Of a DNA stretch of 64,000 nt, positions 34,637 through 46,021 are shown one piece after another. The stretch is from positions 6,234,501-6,298,500 of the forward strand of contig NC_073356.2 of the NCBI RefSeq assembly GCF_027580225.2, read 5' to 3'. The notes under the pieces are model-generated. The model did not search any database, was not told where the DNA came from, and worked only from the letters and a program-made list of their open reading frames with translations. Each line of letters starts with the position of its first letter. Position 1 is the first letter of the stretch. The position numbers were made by a program, and so were the translations under genes. Source of the DNA: Misgurnus anguillicaudatus. Its lineage: Eukaryota > Chordata > Actinopteri > Cypriniformes > Cobitidae.

Positions 34637-35943
34637 CTCTTTAGACTCGTCCCTCGGAGCTTTAACCCACAACGCCGCTGTGTATGGCAATATTGGCAGG
34701 AAAGGAATGTCAACGAGAAACCCGCAAAGGACGTCAGGGACTCTCAGCGACACCTCCGCCTTTGGTCTTGTCAGGTCGAAACCGTGTCCGAGGTCGTCCT
34801 CAGTTTGTTAACCCCTAGACGATCCCCCTACCCTTTTAGCTTTCTACCGGAGGGCTTGCTGTTTTAACAAGCGATGAGTTGATTTCAAACAACACAATTG
34901 ACTCAACCTGAAAAATTACCCAGGCTATTTGTCCTACTCCCTCCTGGCCGGGAAAGGCACATCATCCTGGCCACTGGGTAGGTACCCTGAGGTGCCTGGA
35001 GCTATGATACTTAAATATACAACCAGGCTAGTGATGCATGGTGTCCAATTTAGTTACCGGATGATTTATCAGAATTTTCTCCTAAAATCTAAGATCAACA
35101 CTTGGAAAATGCGATAAGGACATGGCTTCTAAGATGTTACTTGACGTTAAAACTACACTAAGTGTTGGGATGCCCCTTTTAATAAAGGTGTTTGGGCCGA
35201 CACAGTTGCCACCCCAAACAGAGCACAGCTGCCTCACAGCAAGAAGTTCCCCTGTTCAAGCCCTGGCTGGGTCAGGAGGCCTCTCTGTTTGGGGTGTACA
35301 TGTTCTCCTTCAGTCAGCATGGAATTACTCTGGGCACTGCGTTACTTGGTTTCCTTAAACAGTCCAAAAACAACAGACACTTTGATCTATACACACACAC
35401 AAACCGAGGGAAGGGCAATTTGACATCTCCAATTCACGTAACCTGCATTTCTGACTTTGCCAAAAACCAGTTCTCGCCATGAATATAGCCTTAGATTAAA
35501 AATAAATGAACATATTTATCTATTCCAGTTTCTCCAATCAAAACAAATATTAATGCTATACCTTACAGACCATGTCAAATAATTTTGTTTCCATCTATGT
35601 TGCAACAGTTTTGCAAAGGACTTTTTCTGTGCTGAAATGACTGTGACCCTGTGAACAAATCATTGATGGGTTTGGGTGATGAGTGTTTTGCTCAGAGCCT
35701 GTAACCCATAACAAAGGTGTTCAGCTGGGTTCAGGTCCGAGATTTATGCAGACCAGTCGAGTTCTCTCACACCATTTCAAATATTAAGCAATAAGCATGT
35801 ACTTATATCGATAAGTGCTTATTTTGACACCAGCCCAACACTAGGGCTCATTGTGGCTAAACAGAGGAGCAGGACCAAACAGGCCCAGCCCAAGGAACTG
35901 CTTGTGATTTGTGATGAAAATTCCTGCCGGGAGCATCTTTGTG

Positions 35944-36016
35944 GCTGAAATAGCTCAGTTGGGAGAGCGTTAGACTGAAGATCTAAAGGTCCCTGGTTCG
36001 ATCCCGGGTTTCGGCA
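35944..36016 (+). tRNA. tRNA-Phe(GAA), unit 7
   Basis: 73 nt; one acceptor change (gctgaaa). A deletion at about 35,904 has removed the Pro(TGG) and Ile genes of this unit. Confidence 0.9.
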
Positions 36017-36112
36017 TTGATGGCAGCCTTTTGAGAGTTTGTTTGACTGAAGCTCCCTATCCGAGTGTCCTTTTCTCCGTGACCCAGTGGGTCAGGCGCT
36101 AACTCAAAGAGC

Positions 36113-36184
36113 GGTTCCATGGTGTAATGGTTAGCACTCTGGACTCTGAATCCAGCGATCCGAGTTCAAATCTTGGTGGGACTT
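36113..36184 (+). tRNA. tRNA-Gln(CTG), unit 7 (diverged)
   Basis: 72 nt; anticodon stem intact, changes in the T stem (cttggtggg) and at the 3' discriminator region (actt). Confidence 0.82.
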
Positions 36185-36746
36185 GTAAGAGTTTTGGGGT
36201 ATCCAAGGGAACAGCGTTTGTTACCCCAAAACAACCCCCCTGCCCTTTAAGCCTTTTTACCAGAGCACTCAGGCTCTAGACAAAAATGAGTTAGTTCAAG
36301 CAACATTGAGCACTTTTTCTGATCACCCTGGCGGTGGGCCAACAACTCACAAGTCGCAAAATTCCAGCAAACACAAGGACATTACAATGAAGCAAATTAA
36401 ACATGTACGAAAACATAGAATAAATGAAAAATGCATTGACGTTTAGGACAAAGGAAACACACAGCTCATGTGTACAGGCCAAAGGAAACACACAGCTCTT
36501 GTGTACAATCTGACAATGAAATGCACTAAAAAGACTTACCAGAAATGACACGAAGACAAATGAACATTGAAAGAAAATGATTCCAATTTTAAATGGCAAC
36601 AAAATGCTCTTGGAGTGTTAAGCTCCTGCTCCATGTTGCTTTGTGAAATAACATCCATATCGGAGACGTTCATGTGTGGACCCAACGTGAAGCTTCACGC
36701 TTCCGGTCTGTGACATCAGAGCAATTAACAACAAACCACAATCACG

Positions 36747-36780
36747 TGGAGAATGCGGGCATCGATCCCGCTACCTCTCG
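36747..36780 (-). pseudogene. 3' half of tRNA-Ala(AGC), cut in the anticodon arm
   Basis: Matches the 3' half of the array tRNA-Ala up to ctacctctcg, where it joins the CCAAT-promoter segment. The inverted copy of the same junction lies at 51,430-51,465. Confidence 0.9.
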
Positions 36781-37215
36781 CTTGCGCCTACTGCTTCCCA
36801 CCGAGTGAGCCAAAGTAAGCCCGCGTGAGCCAATCACGTTTCTTCCTGTGGCTTACTTTTGACCAATCACGTTTCTTCCTGTGGCTTACTTTTGACCAAT
36901 CACGTTTCTCCCTGTGGCTTACTTTTGACCAATCACGTTTCACTCCCATGGCTTACTTTGGACCAATCGCGCGTTCCTCTCTTGTGGCTCACTTTTGACC
37001 AATCGCGTTTCTCTCCTGAAGTTAACTTTTTAACCAATCACCGGCAGCCATTATTATCATCTTTGAGTTAGCGATAGGTAAGTCTTGTTTACTTCTTTAA
37101 CTTCGTTATTGAATATCAGTCATTAATTGTTAATACAATGTGTATATGTTTCGGAAATTAAACTTGCCTATATAGCTGTCTAGCATGTATTGGAAATGTT
37201 TTCTTCTGTGCAGTT
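36781..37215 (+). repeat. Promoter/first-exon segment duplicated in inverse orientation
   Basis: This segment is the reverse complement of 50,995-51,440 with a few percent difference, including the tRNA-Ala half at its edge, the seven CCAAT boxes and the first-exon donor. Homology stops after the tgcagttt near 37,215. Confidence 0.9.
36830..37038 (+). promoter_or_regulatory. Tandem CCAAT-box promoter, seven boxes
   Basis: CCAAT at 36,830, 36,863, 36,896, 36,929, 36,963, 36,999 and 37,034, spaced 33-36 bp in imperfect repeats of accaatcacgtttcttcctg type. CCAAT is the binding site of NF-Y. No TATA box follows; a candidate non-coding exon ends at 37,077 with a good donor (g|gtaagt at 37,078). 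It points at the gene that starts at 38,230. Confidence 0.7.
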
Positions 37216-38172
37216 TAACACGGTGGTTAAGTTAACGTAAGTTCAACGTTTGACATTCATTAGACATTCGGTTTCATACTCATTAAAGTTAAACTCTCGG
37301 TTCATGTTTTCAGTCCAAAACAATAAGAGATAACTGTGGTAAAGTTGGTTTTATAAATGATATGTAACAATATCCTCATGACAGGAGGATGAAAGATAAA
37401 CGTTCCTAAAATATCCATTTCATAGCGCAAGGACCCTTTTGGGGTAATATGTCTTTTATGAGCTATGAAAGGATATTATTAGGAAAAAATTGTCATCCTT
37501 CTGCCATTGGGTCGTATTGATAATTGATTAAATAAAAGCAGCAAGTGCTAGAGTCAAACAAATTATTATTATTCAAACGAATATCAAATATAAAATCAAC
37601 TTTACTGCAGTAACGTACGTCAGATATGCATAAACACATTTCCTTTGCATAGTACAAGGCTTAATTAAAAAACTATATATACAACTACTATTTTATACGA
37701 CTTTTTAATACCAAACTAATTGTAAAATGGTCAAAAAAATCCCTTACATTATACAATTCTCTGATTTATTTTTTTATATATTTAAAAAAAATTGGGAATA
37801 TTAAATGTATGCACTACTGTAAATCCTTTAAACTACAATACTGTTTGGCCTAAAGGTATCAAACCAACTTTAAATTACTTAGTATTATTCTCTATCATGC
37901 ACAAGGCTTGTCTAGGCCCCTAGAATCGTGATGTTTAAGATGACAGCTTTGGAAATAGAAGTAAATTTCAGACTTAATATTTGACTTTACATATTTTATA
38001 TACGGTATCCGAAATTCCTTCCCCTGTAGAAAACCCATCAGCAAGCCAGTTTATGGTCATAGCCATATTTATTACCACAGTAATATGGTTTACGTGTAGC
38101 TTGTTAAATTACCATTACACACTTAACGTCAGATTGCTAGTGGTAATAGTGTCTTTCTAATTTTCTTTTCAG
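37216..38172. other. Inferred first intron, AT-rich
   Basis: No ORF of interest. It holds a small imperfect foldback element at about 37,382-37,505 (aggaggatga ... tcatccttct ends, with tttcatagc/gctatgaaa inside). It ends with a polypyrimidine tract and acceptor at 38,172. Confidence 0.5.
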
Positions 38173-38229
38173 AAAATGTAAGCGTATCCTGTTTTTCAAC
38201 GCCAATCGGCAACATCAAGCCGACTCCTC

Positions 38230-41200
38230 ATGGCACCATCAGCAGAGGCAAAGCACTTAGAAAAGCTTGAGTCCGGAAGGGCCAAAAGTAAAGAGGAGGT
38301 GCTGGCAGAGGCTAGAGCTTTTGTCAGCACACATGGTGGAGACCCCAGTGACCAGTTTTTAGTTCTCGCTCACTGCAAACTTCAGTTTGGGAAGTACCAG
38401 GGCCAGCGATTTAGATGGCTCCTGGAAAACTCTCTGGGGTCTGCAGTGTATTTGGTGCTTAGCAGTTCCAGTGAGAAAGCCCATCCAAACCCGCTGTCAG
38501 AAAACAAACAGCTGTACCTGCAGTATACTTCTCTTATAAGAGAGATGGCAGAAGAAGTGGAGAAGTATAAGAGAAAGCAGGAAATGCAAGCAGAAGCCCA
38601 TGCAACTGGAGACCAAGGCTGCTTGATGGTGGAGTTTGGTGACTTCCAGGGCCGGTCCATGAAGGATGTTTATGAGGACCAGAGCAAGCAGGCCCAAGCC
38701 CTCATCAGGTACCTGGTAAAGGCAAATCCCAACCCCAACACCAACATGGCCACTTTCAAGACATATGTCTTGAAAAGACAGGCTTCTGCTGTGGGCACCC
38801 GTGTATGCCAGCCTGCACCTCAAGTTGCATCCTCCAGTTCCTCTGTACATCCACGTGCAACCTCCAGTGCCTCTCCACCTCCACCTGCAACCCCCAGTGC
38901 TTCTGTACCTCCACCTGCAACCTCCAGTGCCTCTGTACGTCCACGTGCAACCTCCAGTGTCTCTGCACCTTCACCCGCAGCCATCAAAACTGGTGTACAC
39001 CAGAGCGCCACTGTGAAAGCACTGTTGACACGTGGCAAACATTTGTCTCCTTCACACCTGGCGAGAAAACTCATGTCACCAGTGAAACACTGTGAGTAGG
39101 ACTGTGTGAATATTGAATTTTCCTTACAGCAGTTTTACATGTATTTATGTATCATTATGGCAAATTTGTTTTTTGTTTCCAGATCCATTACTGCAGTCCA
39201 CTGTACCTCCTCCAGCAGCAGAAACCCCAGTCACACATTTGACCCAAAGGCAGCTTTTCACTACTGGTAAGCACCATCTTACCTACATTTGTCTCATAAG
39301 TTTACGGTGAACAACATAACATAATAATATTTTTATTATTATTTGTGCTCCAGGCACTTCCGTTTCCACTGCTGAAGATGATGATGATGATGAGGAACTG
39401 GAATTTGCTGCATCACAATGTGAAGCACAGCTTAATACAGGTGTGGCATATGACACACATGCAAATATTATAAGAATGTTTTTGTGAAAACGCAAAAGCA
39501 GAACATTTTTTTAAAAATAATCAACATTTTTAACAATTTTTTGTTTACAATACAGAATTATGTCAGATCTTGCCTCAAGCTGGATGTATGCTTTGAGCGC
39601 ATTTCTTCAAAACCGTAAGGATGTTTAAAGGTGTCAGTGTATTTGGGTTTCCGAACGTACCCGTTGTTAAACAATCACTGCATAACTTTTTCACACCGCT
39701 TGCACTTCTCACTCACTCTTTAGCTCCACCTTAGCAGACAGGATGGTTGGGATTCATTGTTCTAATTATTAGAGGAACAGCTTTTCCTTACTGTGTCTGT
39801 GTGCATGCTTCATGTCTGTGGGCATCATTAATTCATACTAAATTCCCCACGCCTCATATCCTTGCTTTATTCTATCTAATTTACACATCTACATTTTATC
39901 CCAGCAAGCAAAAAACGGTACAGTGAAATGACGGCTAACTATAAACCCAATGTAGTCCAGCCATGAGTAACCCACTTCTACCCTAAAATAACCTTGAATA
40001 CATTTACATGCTGTTTTTGCCTAAATAACTTTAAGATGTATGATATTCCATTATCTAAGCAAAGTCAACAGGTGTTCAAGGTGTTTGCTTTCATTTCTTT
40101 TACATGTTCTTAAAGTATATGCATCATCTATTTGTGTGCTATGGTTAGACATCTGTTAGACTTTCATGGGCAGCCCAAATTCTGCCTTATTTTAGCCACA
40201 ATTGCTTGCTGGGATCTTACATCAATAAAGTGTACACTGGGTTCTTTGCTTCTTAACACTAGCACCATTTTCCTCACTGTTATTTCTAATATAATCCTAA
40301 TATTTATTAATACTTCTCCAAAATTCTGCTTTGCAGACTGTTTGTGGGCTGCTTTGTGGTATTTTACTATGAAATGCATCATTCATTCTTATATTGTTTT
40401 TGTTTTAATTCACTCAGAGTCCTGTTCTGGTCCGTCTCCATCAGCGGAAACAGCAAAAGCACCAGGTCTTCCACATCATCCACCACCAGCTGAGCTTCCA
40501 GTTCACTGGAAAGATCATCTTCCACCTTTCCAGCATGAGTGGATACGGAACACAATATTTAAGGCCAACCCGCGAACCGGCAAGCCAGAACTAGTGTCCC
40601 AACTTAAGCTTTGGTGGTATCCTCCTCAGGTCCCTTTAATTCACACTCAGCCGCCCGCCTCACTGGCCTCTTCTTCTGTCGGCCCCTTTTCTTGTGGATG
40701 CCGCTCAAGATGTGGCTATTTCCTCTTGTCTGTGTTCGACCAGACTGTGGTAAGCACAAACTAACAGCCGCAGGACTTTACCGTACTGTGCGCAAAGTCT
40801 TGGACATCGACGGTTGGTATGATCTTGCCACTGAGTATCTGGAGTGCAAACGCTGCAAAAAGAAATATCCAGCCTGGTCCGAGGACATTTTAGGGCAACT
40901 GGATATGGGCCACCGCAGTCAATTTCCAGCTTTGCTGACATACAGGTAATTCATAATGACAATCATTCATTATTAGGCACTTCAATTTGTGATTTTGTTT
41001 AACAACCAAAGCATTTGCATGACTATATTGTTGTTTTTTAGATACTCATGTGACAACCGGGTGCTGAGGATGATGAGGGAGAGGACACAGGGCAACAGCG
41101 TGACTCAGCTGTACAAGAAGCTCATGGAACAACACAGTGAGGCATGGACACAGCGTGTCCTTCAGTACCTGACTGCCTGTGAACCATTTACTAGGTCCTC

Positions 41201-44200
41201 CCTTGTGCAGCCACCTGTGTTTGCTGAGCCTCCCTCTTTACCTGCCCTACCTAAACCTAAGTGGCTGTTAGCCGTGTACGCCAGGGATGTTCTGGGGCGA
41301 CTGCACGAGGTCAAAGCCAAAATTACATCTGTCTTGGGCTGTGTTCTGAAGATGGACTCCACAAAGAAGGTAACACATCCCTGTATCCAGAAATTTGCCA
41401 TATGGATATGTGTGTGTACACAGTTTTTAATTATTTTATTTTTTGCAATAGGTCACAAAGAAACTTGCCGGTGCTGCTGCAGAACCAGGTGCCTGGTGCA
41501 CAAATGTAGGAAACGAACACGGCCAAGTCCTTGTCTCTGTGCTGACAGCCGCAGAGGGACATGGACTGCACCCTATGGCAGCTGGCCTAATGAAACGCTA
41601 CCGGGAGGCAGGAGAGGCAGCCCCGAAAGTGATGTACGTGGACAGAGATTGCTGCAGTCTTCATGGCAAGTCTCAGGTGAATGTCATGTTTTCGGAGTGG
41701 GATGAGCTTGAAGTGCACCTTGACATCTGGCATTTCATGCGGCGATTTGCTGCAGGTGTCACGACAGAGGCTCATCCGCTCTACGGGATCTTCATGGCAT
41801 GTCTGTTCATGTGCATCTTTGAGTGGGATCCAGATGATGTGGCTGCTCTTCACCGTGCAAAGAAGGGTGAGCTGGCAGCAAAGAAGGCTGGCCACATCTC
41901 AGGAAAGGCGCTGAGTGCCCGCATTACCCGGAGAGAGTTGGCACTGCCCTGCCGGAGGAGGCCCAGGGGTGTGGAGGAGACCACCAGATTGATTGGATCT
42001 CTAGTTGATCTATTTGACAGTGCGAGTGGTAAAGACACTCTGGGAGTTCCTCTGCTGGACCATGAACGGATCCAGCAGATTTGGAAAGAACAGCATAAGC
42101 ACGTACAGTGTATCCAAGACCCAGAGAACTTTCCCCTCTACACGAAGACAGGGACACTGAAGAAAGGCGGTGTGGAGCTGTGCTGCTACAGATGTGCCCG
42201 TGGCTCTACCTCTTTGGAATCATTCCACCTCCACCTAAACCGTTTTATTCCAGGTATTACATACATATGGATTAAAAATATTTCTTTAAAGTAATGTCAC
42301 ATTAATAAATGTCACACTCTACAGTAATATTCCAGGTCTTTTCTGATGTCATAAGCATTGACAACGCTGTCTTATCAGTCACTAGTAACTCTGGTTATAA
42401 TACCAATAATTGTTTATGTAATTACATAGCACCTCATGTGCAGCACATATCTTGAACATGTGTGCCACATAAAACCATTTTTGTTTATCTGACTTTTAGG
42501 AACCAGTGCCAGTGATGCACATTTTCAGGCGTATCTTCTTGAGGGCTTGATGCGCTGGAATGATGACAGGATGGAAGATGCCATAAAAGGAGCGTCCTCC
42601 ATCCGGACATATGGCAGTGCCATGAAAGAGGCTGTGGACAAGCTTTCCCGAACTGTCTTCGGAAAGCCCTGGGATGAGCGCTATCGCCCTCCTGGAGCAT
42701 ATACAGGCAAGAAATTCAATAATTTGTTCTTTTGTAATATTCTACTAAGTTATCTATTTAGCTTTTAATGTACTAGACTAGACGAATGATTAACAACACT
42801 TTTTTATCCTTGTAGGTGAATTGCTGGAAATGGAGTACCTTTACAGCCAGACTGGCAAAACACTTACTCCAGTGCTCCAGAACCCAGAGGAGGAAGACAG
42901 GCTGGTGGAGGAAGTTGATGATCAGGACCTGTAAGATGAGGGGTTTGAGGAAGAGATCATGGAGGACATCACAGTTCCAGTGCTGTATGAGGATGACCCT
43001 TGCCGTGATCTTGAAAACAGCCCCTCATCTTTGCCTCTGCATCAGTCCCCAGCATCGATGGCTGATGTGTCACTGGCTGAGCCGTCCACATCATCATCTC
43101 CTGGTGGAGAACAACAGCATCTTGCCCCTGCCCCTTCAGTACTGTCACAGTCATCTGACACTGGAAGCAGTATTTCCGACGAGGCTCAGGTAAGACACTC
43201 TAAGGTCTTTTTTTCAATTGCTAACAAGCATTCCTCCACATACTCTCCCTCTCTGAACCAATCTACTTTCCTTACCAACCTGTCTTCTTTTATCCATATT
43301 GCAAAATTGCTAAATAAGTTCCAAGATATCCCCTTCTAATACTGTAAATCATGGTAATGAGACTAGAGCAGAACACCTGGGTTGGCTTTCAAGTAAAACT
43401 GCAATTAGCTTAGAATGATTACTATTTTATTTTCTGCTACAATTTTCTATATTTTAAAACAATTACTGAAGAAATGCATTCAATTTGCCATCATTCTTTT
43501 GAAAATGTTTATAACAATTTCAAAAGCAGTGTGTTAGCATTTGAGAAATGTAGATAGTATACATAATACATTGTGTTTTGCAAGTGGTAAAGCATAAATG
43601 ACAGAAGAATTTTGGAAGATGTGGATATTGAATGCATTGAACTTATGGATCACATTAACCTCATTACAGCACAGTGACATTAATAAGAAGTCCAACCCTG
43701 TTGGGTTAGTTGCTTTTCCTGCTGTGACAGGTTTCGACTGTGTACAGTTTTTAAATGCCCCCTTAGTATTGAACTTAAACAATGCTTGTTAGCAATTGAA
43801 AAAAAAAACTCATTTTAATCTCGTTTTACTCCACATAAATTAACATAAATCTGCATTTACAAGGGAGCAGTCATTGGACCCGATGGCATCGCTGGGTGGG
43901 ACAAGGTCCAGGATTTGGCTGGTTACCTGGTGGGTCTTCGTGAGGCTCCTTACCTTACTGACCAGCAGGTGACAGAGGCCATCCAGCTGTGGACAGCTCT
44001 CCTAGATTTCGATAAGCAGCGGGTCAACTATCAGCCTCGACATCAGCCTCAGCTGACACATGGGCGCTATAAGGCACCGAAGCGGTCTGGAGTCAACCCA
44101 AGTGTGGAGAGTGTGAAACGGTGTCTGATTGGACATCCTGGGGGTCCAGCGCAGTGGCCCGACACCAACCGCTTGGTTAATACCATTTGTATGAAGCTGT

Positions 44201-44486
44201 GTGCTTTACACAAGTCGCCAACCAAGAAAGATGGAGTTTGCACCCCCAGGTGGTCTAAAGTTCTTTCAGATTACCACCACATCCGAGAGTTGGTGCTTAA
44301 CAATCCCACTCTGATGGATGAAACAACGATCCAGCTGTTTGAGAGAAACCATAGGACACTCACTCAGTGGTAAGCATGGCACATCATTCGCTTCAAATTA
44401 ACTGAATACTTACACACATATATATAATAAAAATTATTTTTTTCAGGTTTCGTAAGTGGAAGAATAGACACGGCATGGCACGGTAG
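38230..44486 (+). pseudogene. Multi-exon DUF6729-like / DDE transposase-like gene, copy A (broken)
   Basis: Exons: 38173-39091, 39183-39266, 39354-39440, 40418-40945, 41042-41369, 41452-42253, 42500-42706, 42816-43189, 43864-44369 and 44447-44486; splice phases agree. The ATG at 38,230 follows a one-codon ATG-TAA uORF at 38,177. Seen: two related motifs FGKYQGQRFRW and FGDFQGRSMKDVY, a Ser/Pro-rich stretch, a Cys-rich zinc-ribbon domain in exon 40418-40945 (PDC, CKRC; DUF6729-like from memory), then an RNase H-like region with MDSTKK, YVDRDCC and DIWHF. Known for such folds: DDE transposase chemistry. Breaks: one base missing near 40,662 relative to copy B shifts the frame; CAA to TAA at 42,932 stops it. 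Either sequencing error or true pseudogene is possible. The intron after 42,706 has a GC donor. Confidence 0.75.
43203..43815. mobile_element. Foldback element in an intron of copy A
   Basis: Inverted ends of about 24 bp (tcaattgctaacaagcatt near 43,213 and its complement near 43,780). Also present in copy B (58,060-59,165), so it predates the gene duplication. Confidence 0.6.
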
Positions 44487-44500
44487 TCTTTAATCCAGAC

Positions 44501-44842
44501 ATGACTGTTTCAGTGGTGATTTCACCTTCTGGTGCTTCGACATCCAGTGCAGTCCCAGCTCCGCCTGCTTCGGCGTCTGCTGCTCCTGTGTCCCGTTACA
44601 CGCAAAGGAACAGGCGCCGGCGGGCTATGGAGAATGAAAGTGGTGTCCAGAAGAGGAAGTATGTGCGAGGGGTTACTTTTAACACGTGCAGCAAATGTGG
44701 GCAGCCCAAAACGAAAGAGTTTGGCCATAGCCGATATGGTAATGCCACATTTTGCTTGCGTGCTTCAAATGGCAAATCTTTAGAGGAATGGTTGGCAGAG
44801 CAACGCCAGCAAGAAACATGTCAAACTCCACCACCTCAATAA
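44501..44842 (+). CDS. 113-residue putative zinc-binding protein downstream of copy A
   Basis: Intact ORF 15 bp after the stop of copy A, in another frame. Seen: Ala/Ser/Pro-rich start, a basic stretch (RYTQRNRRRR), then TCSKCGQPKTKEFGHSRYG and a later Cys, a C2HC-type knuckle, ending KSLEEWLAEQRQQ. The same ORF is conserved in copy B up to a transposon insertion. I recall similar knuckles at the C terminus of related fish proteins, so it may be joined by a splice I cannot place; no splice from the previous exon keeps phase. Followed by AATAAA at 44,924. Confidence 0.55.
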   Translation: MTVSVVISPSGASTSSAVPAPPASASAAPVSRYTQRNRRRRAMENESGVQKRKYVRGVTFNTCSKCGQPKTKEFGHSRYGNATFCLRASNGKSLEEWLAEQRQQETCQTPPPQ

Positions 44843-44923
44843 ATAACATCTTTCCTGTATATATTGTACATATGTGTGCGTGTGTGTGCTGTGATCATTT
44901 CAATATTTGTGTGTATTTATTTT

Positions 44924-44929
44924 AATAAA
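44924..44929 (+). terminator. Poly(A) signal after copy A
   Basis: AATAAA about 80 bp after the 113-residue ORF; the inverted counterpart is conserved behind copy B near 54,141. Confidence 0.6.
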
Positions 44930-45109
44930 ACATTTTACATCTGAAGTGTCTGTGGATCTGATAAATAAATCTGATAAATCATATCAATCAAATCATATCC
45001 CACACAAAAACACATCTTTAAAGAAACATTTTTATATAAACATAAAAAACATACAAATTTACCTTACTTACATTACCTTATAAACACGTAATATTCTATA
45101 AAAAAAACA

Positions 45110-45530
45110 CAAAATAATGAATATCAATCAATATAATGATATGTCATAGTAGATAACTAATAGAGGCACAGTTAAATGAACCATGTTTTTTGTGGTAAAA
45201 GTGTAGTAACCATGCTTTTTATTAATTTTTATATAAACATAAACAAGTAATATTCGTTTAAATAATAATATTCACAAAATTATTAATATCATCCAATATA
45301 ATGATCATAGATAATAGAGGCATCGTTAAATCAACCATATTTTTTGTGGTAAAAGTGTAGTATGGTTTTTATTCATTTTTATATAAGCAGGTAATGTTCT
45401 TTAAAAAAATAATATACACAAAACAATAAATATAAATCAATATAATGATATGCCATATAGATAACTAAATAGTAGCGTAGTTAAATTAACCATGTTTTTT
45501 TGTGGTAAAAGCGTAGTAACCATGCTTTTT
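45110..45530. repeat. About 155-bp AT-rich tandem repeat
   Basis: Three diverged copies with landmarks aatataatgat and ttttgtggtaaaagtgtag. Two copies recur in inverse orientation at 53,745-53,990. Confidence 0.8.
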
Positions 45531-45817
45531 GGTGTATTGTTTACTATTAGCAAAACCATGTTTAATTTGTGGTAACCATGGTTTTACTACAGTACATTTT
45601 TTGTAAGAATTTGTTGGATACTTCGTCATGCAGACCACGGGTTCGCGTCCAGCCCGCGGAGGGTGACTTGTTTCACATATAACTAAAACTACTGTAACAT
45701 GACATAACGCACAGGAAAATATCCCGAATATTGTTACAGGCGAAATCTGGCGCCGTCTACCCGCTTTTTGCATCTGTTTCGCTTGCGTGCGGGGGCGCAA
45801 AGATTGGGCCCCTTCCT
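45531..45817. other. No gene recognised
   Basis: AT-rich sequence continuing from the 155-bp repeats, then a GC-richer stretch (45,640-45,810) with no recognisable family. Confidence 0.4.
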
Positions 45818-45855
45818 ATGCTAAGCTAGCGCTCTACCATTTGAGCTAATTCCCC
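45818..45855 (-). pseudogene. 5' half of tRNA-Ala(AGC)
   Basis: Only the D arm, acceptor 5' strand and anticodon loop remain (minus strand); the T arm is replaced by unrelated sequence. Confidence 0.85.
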
Positions 45856-45949
45856 TTATCTCTGTCTTGTGAATGCTTTGGCTTATTGGAAGCTGGCTGC
45901 TATGTGGTGGGAAATATTTCCCAGGGGGGCGGGGTGGCACGCTTTGAGT

Positions 45950-46021
45950 GGCTCGTTGGTCTAGGGGTATGATTCTCGCTTAGGGTGCGAGAGGTCCCGG
46001 GTTCAAATCCCGAACGAGCCC
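45950..46021 (+). tRNA. tRNA-Pro(AGG), downstream unit
   Basis: 72 nt, anticodon AGG; one change at the T-stem/acceptor junction (cgaacgagcc). Confidence 0.88.

Larger units (their letters stand above)
18797..36780. repeat. Tandem tRNA-gene array, 2,691-bp unit
   Basis: Seven units, the first and last partial. Landmark starts of tRNA-Pro(AGG) at 23,801, 26,492, 29,183, 31,874 and 34,565 are exactly 2,691 bp apart; the step from 20,605 to 23,801 is 3,196 because of a 505-bp internal duplication. Unit order: Pro(TGG), Ile(AAT), Phe(GAA), Gln(CTG), Ala(AGC) on the minus strand, Pro(AGG), then a spacer of about 1.4 kb. Recurrent ORFs of 60-103 residues in the spacer repeat only because the DNA does. 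Confidence 0.97.

Noticed and set aside
20969..36602. Recurrent ORFs of 62, 78, 83, 96 and 103 residues in the tRNA array
   Set aside because: They repeat at the unit period because the DNA does. The 96-residue frame crosses a SINE remnant, and none shows codon-type conservation or a known domain.
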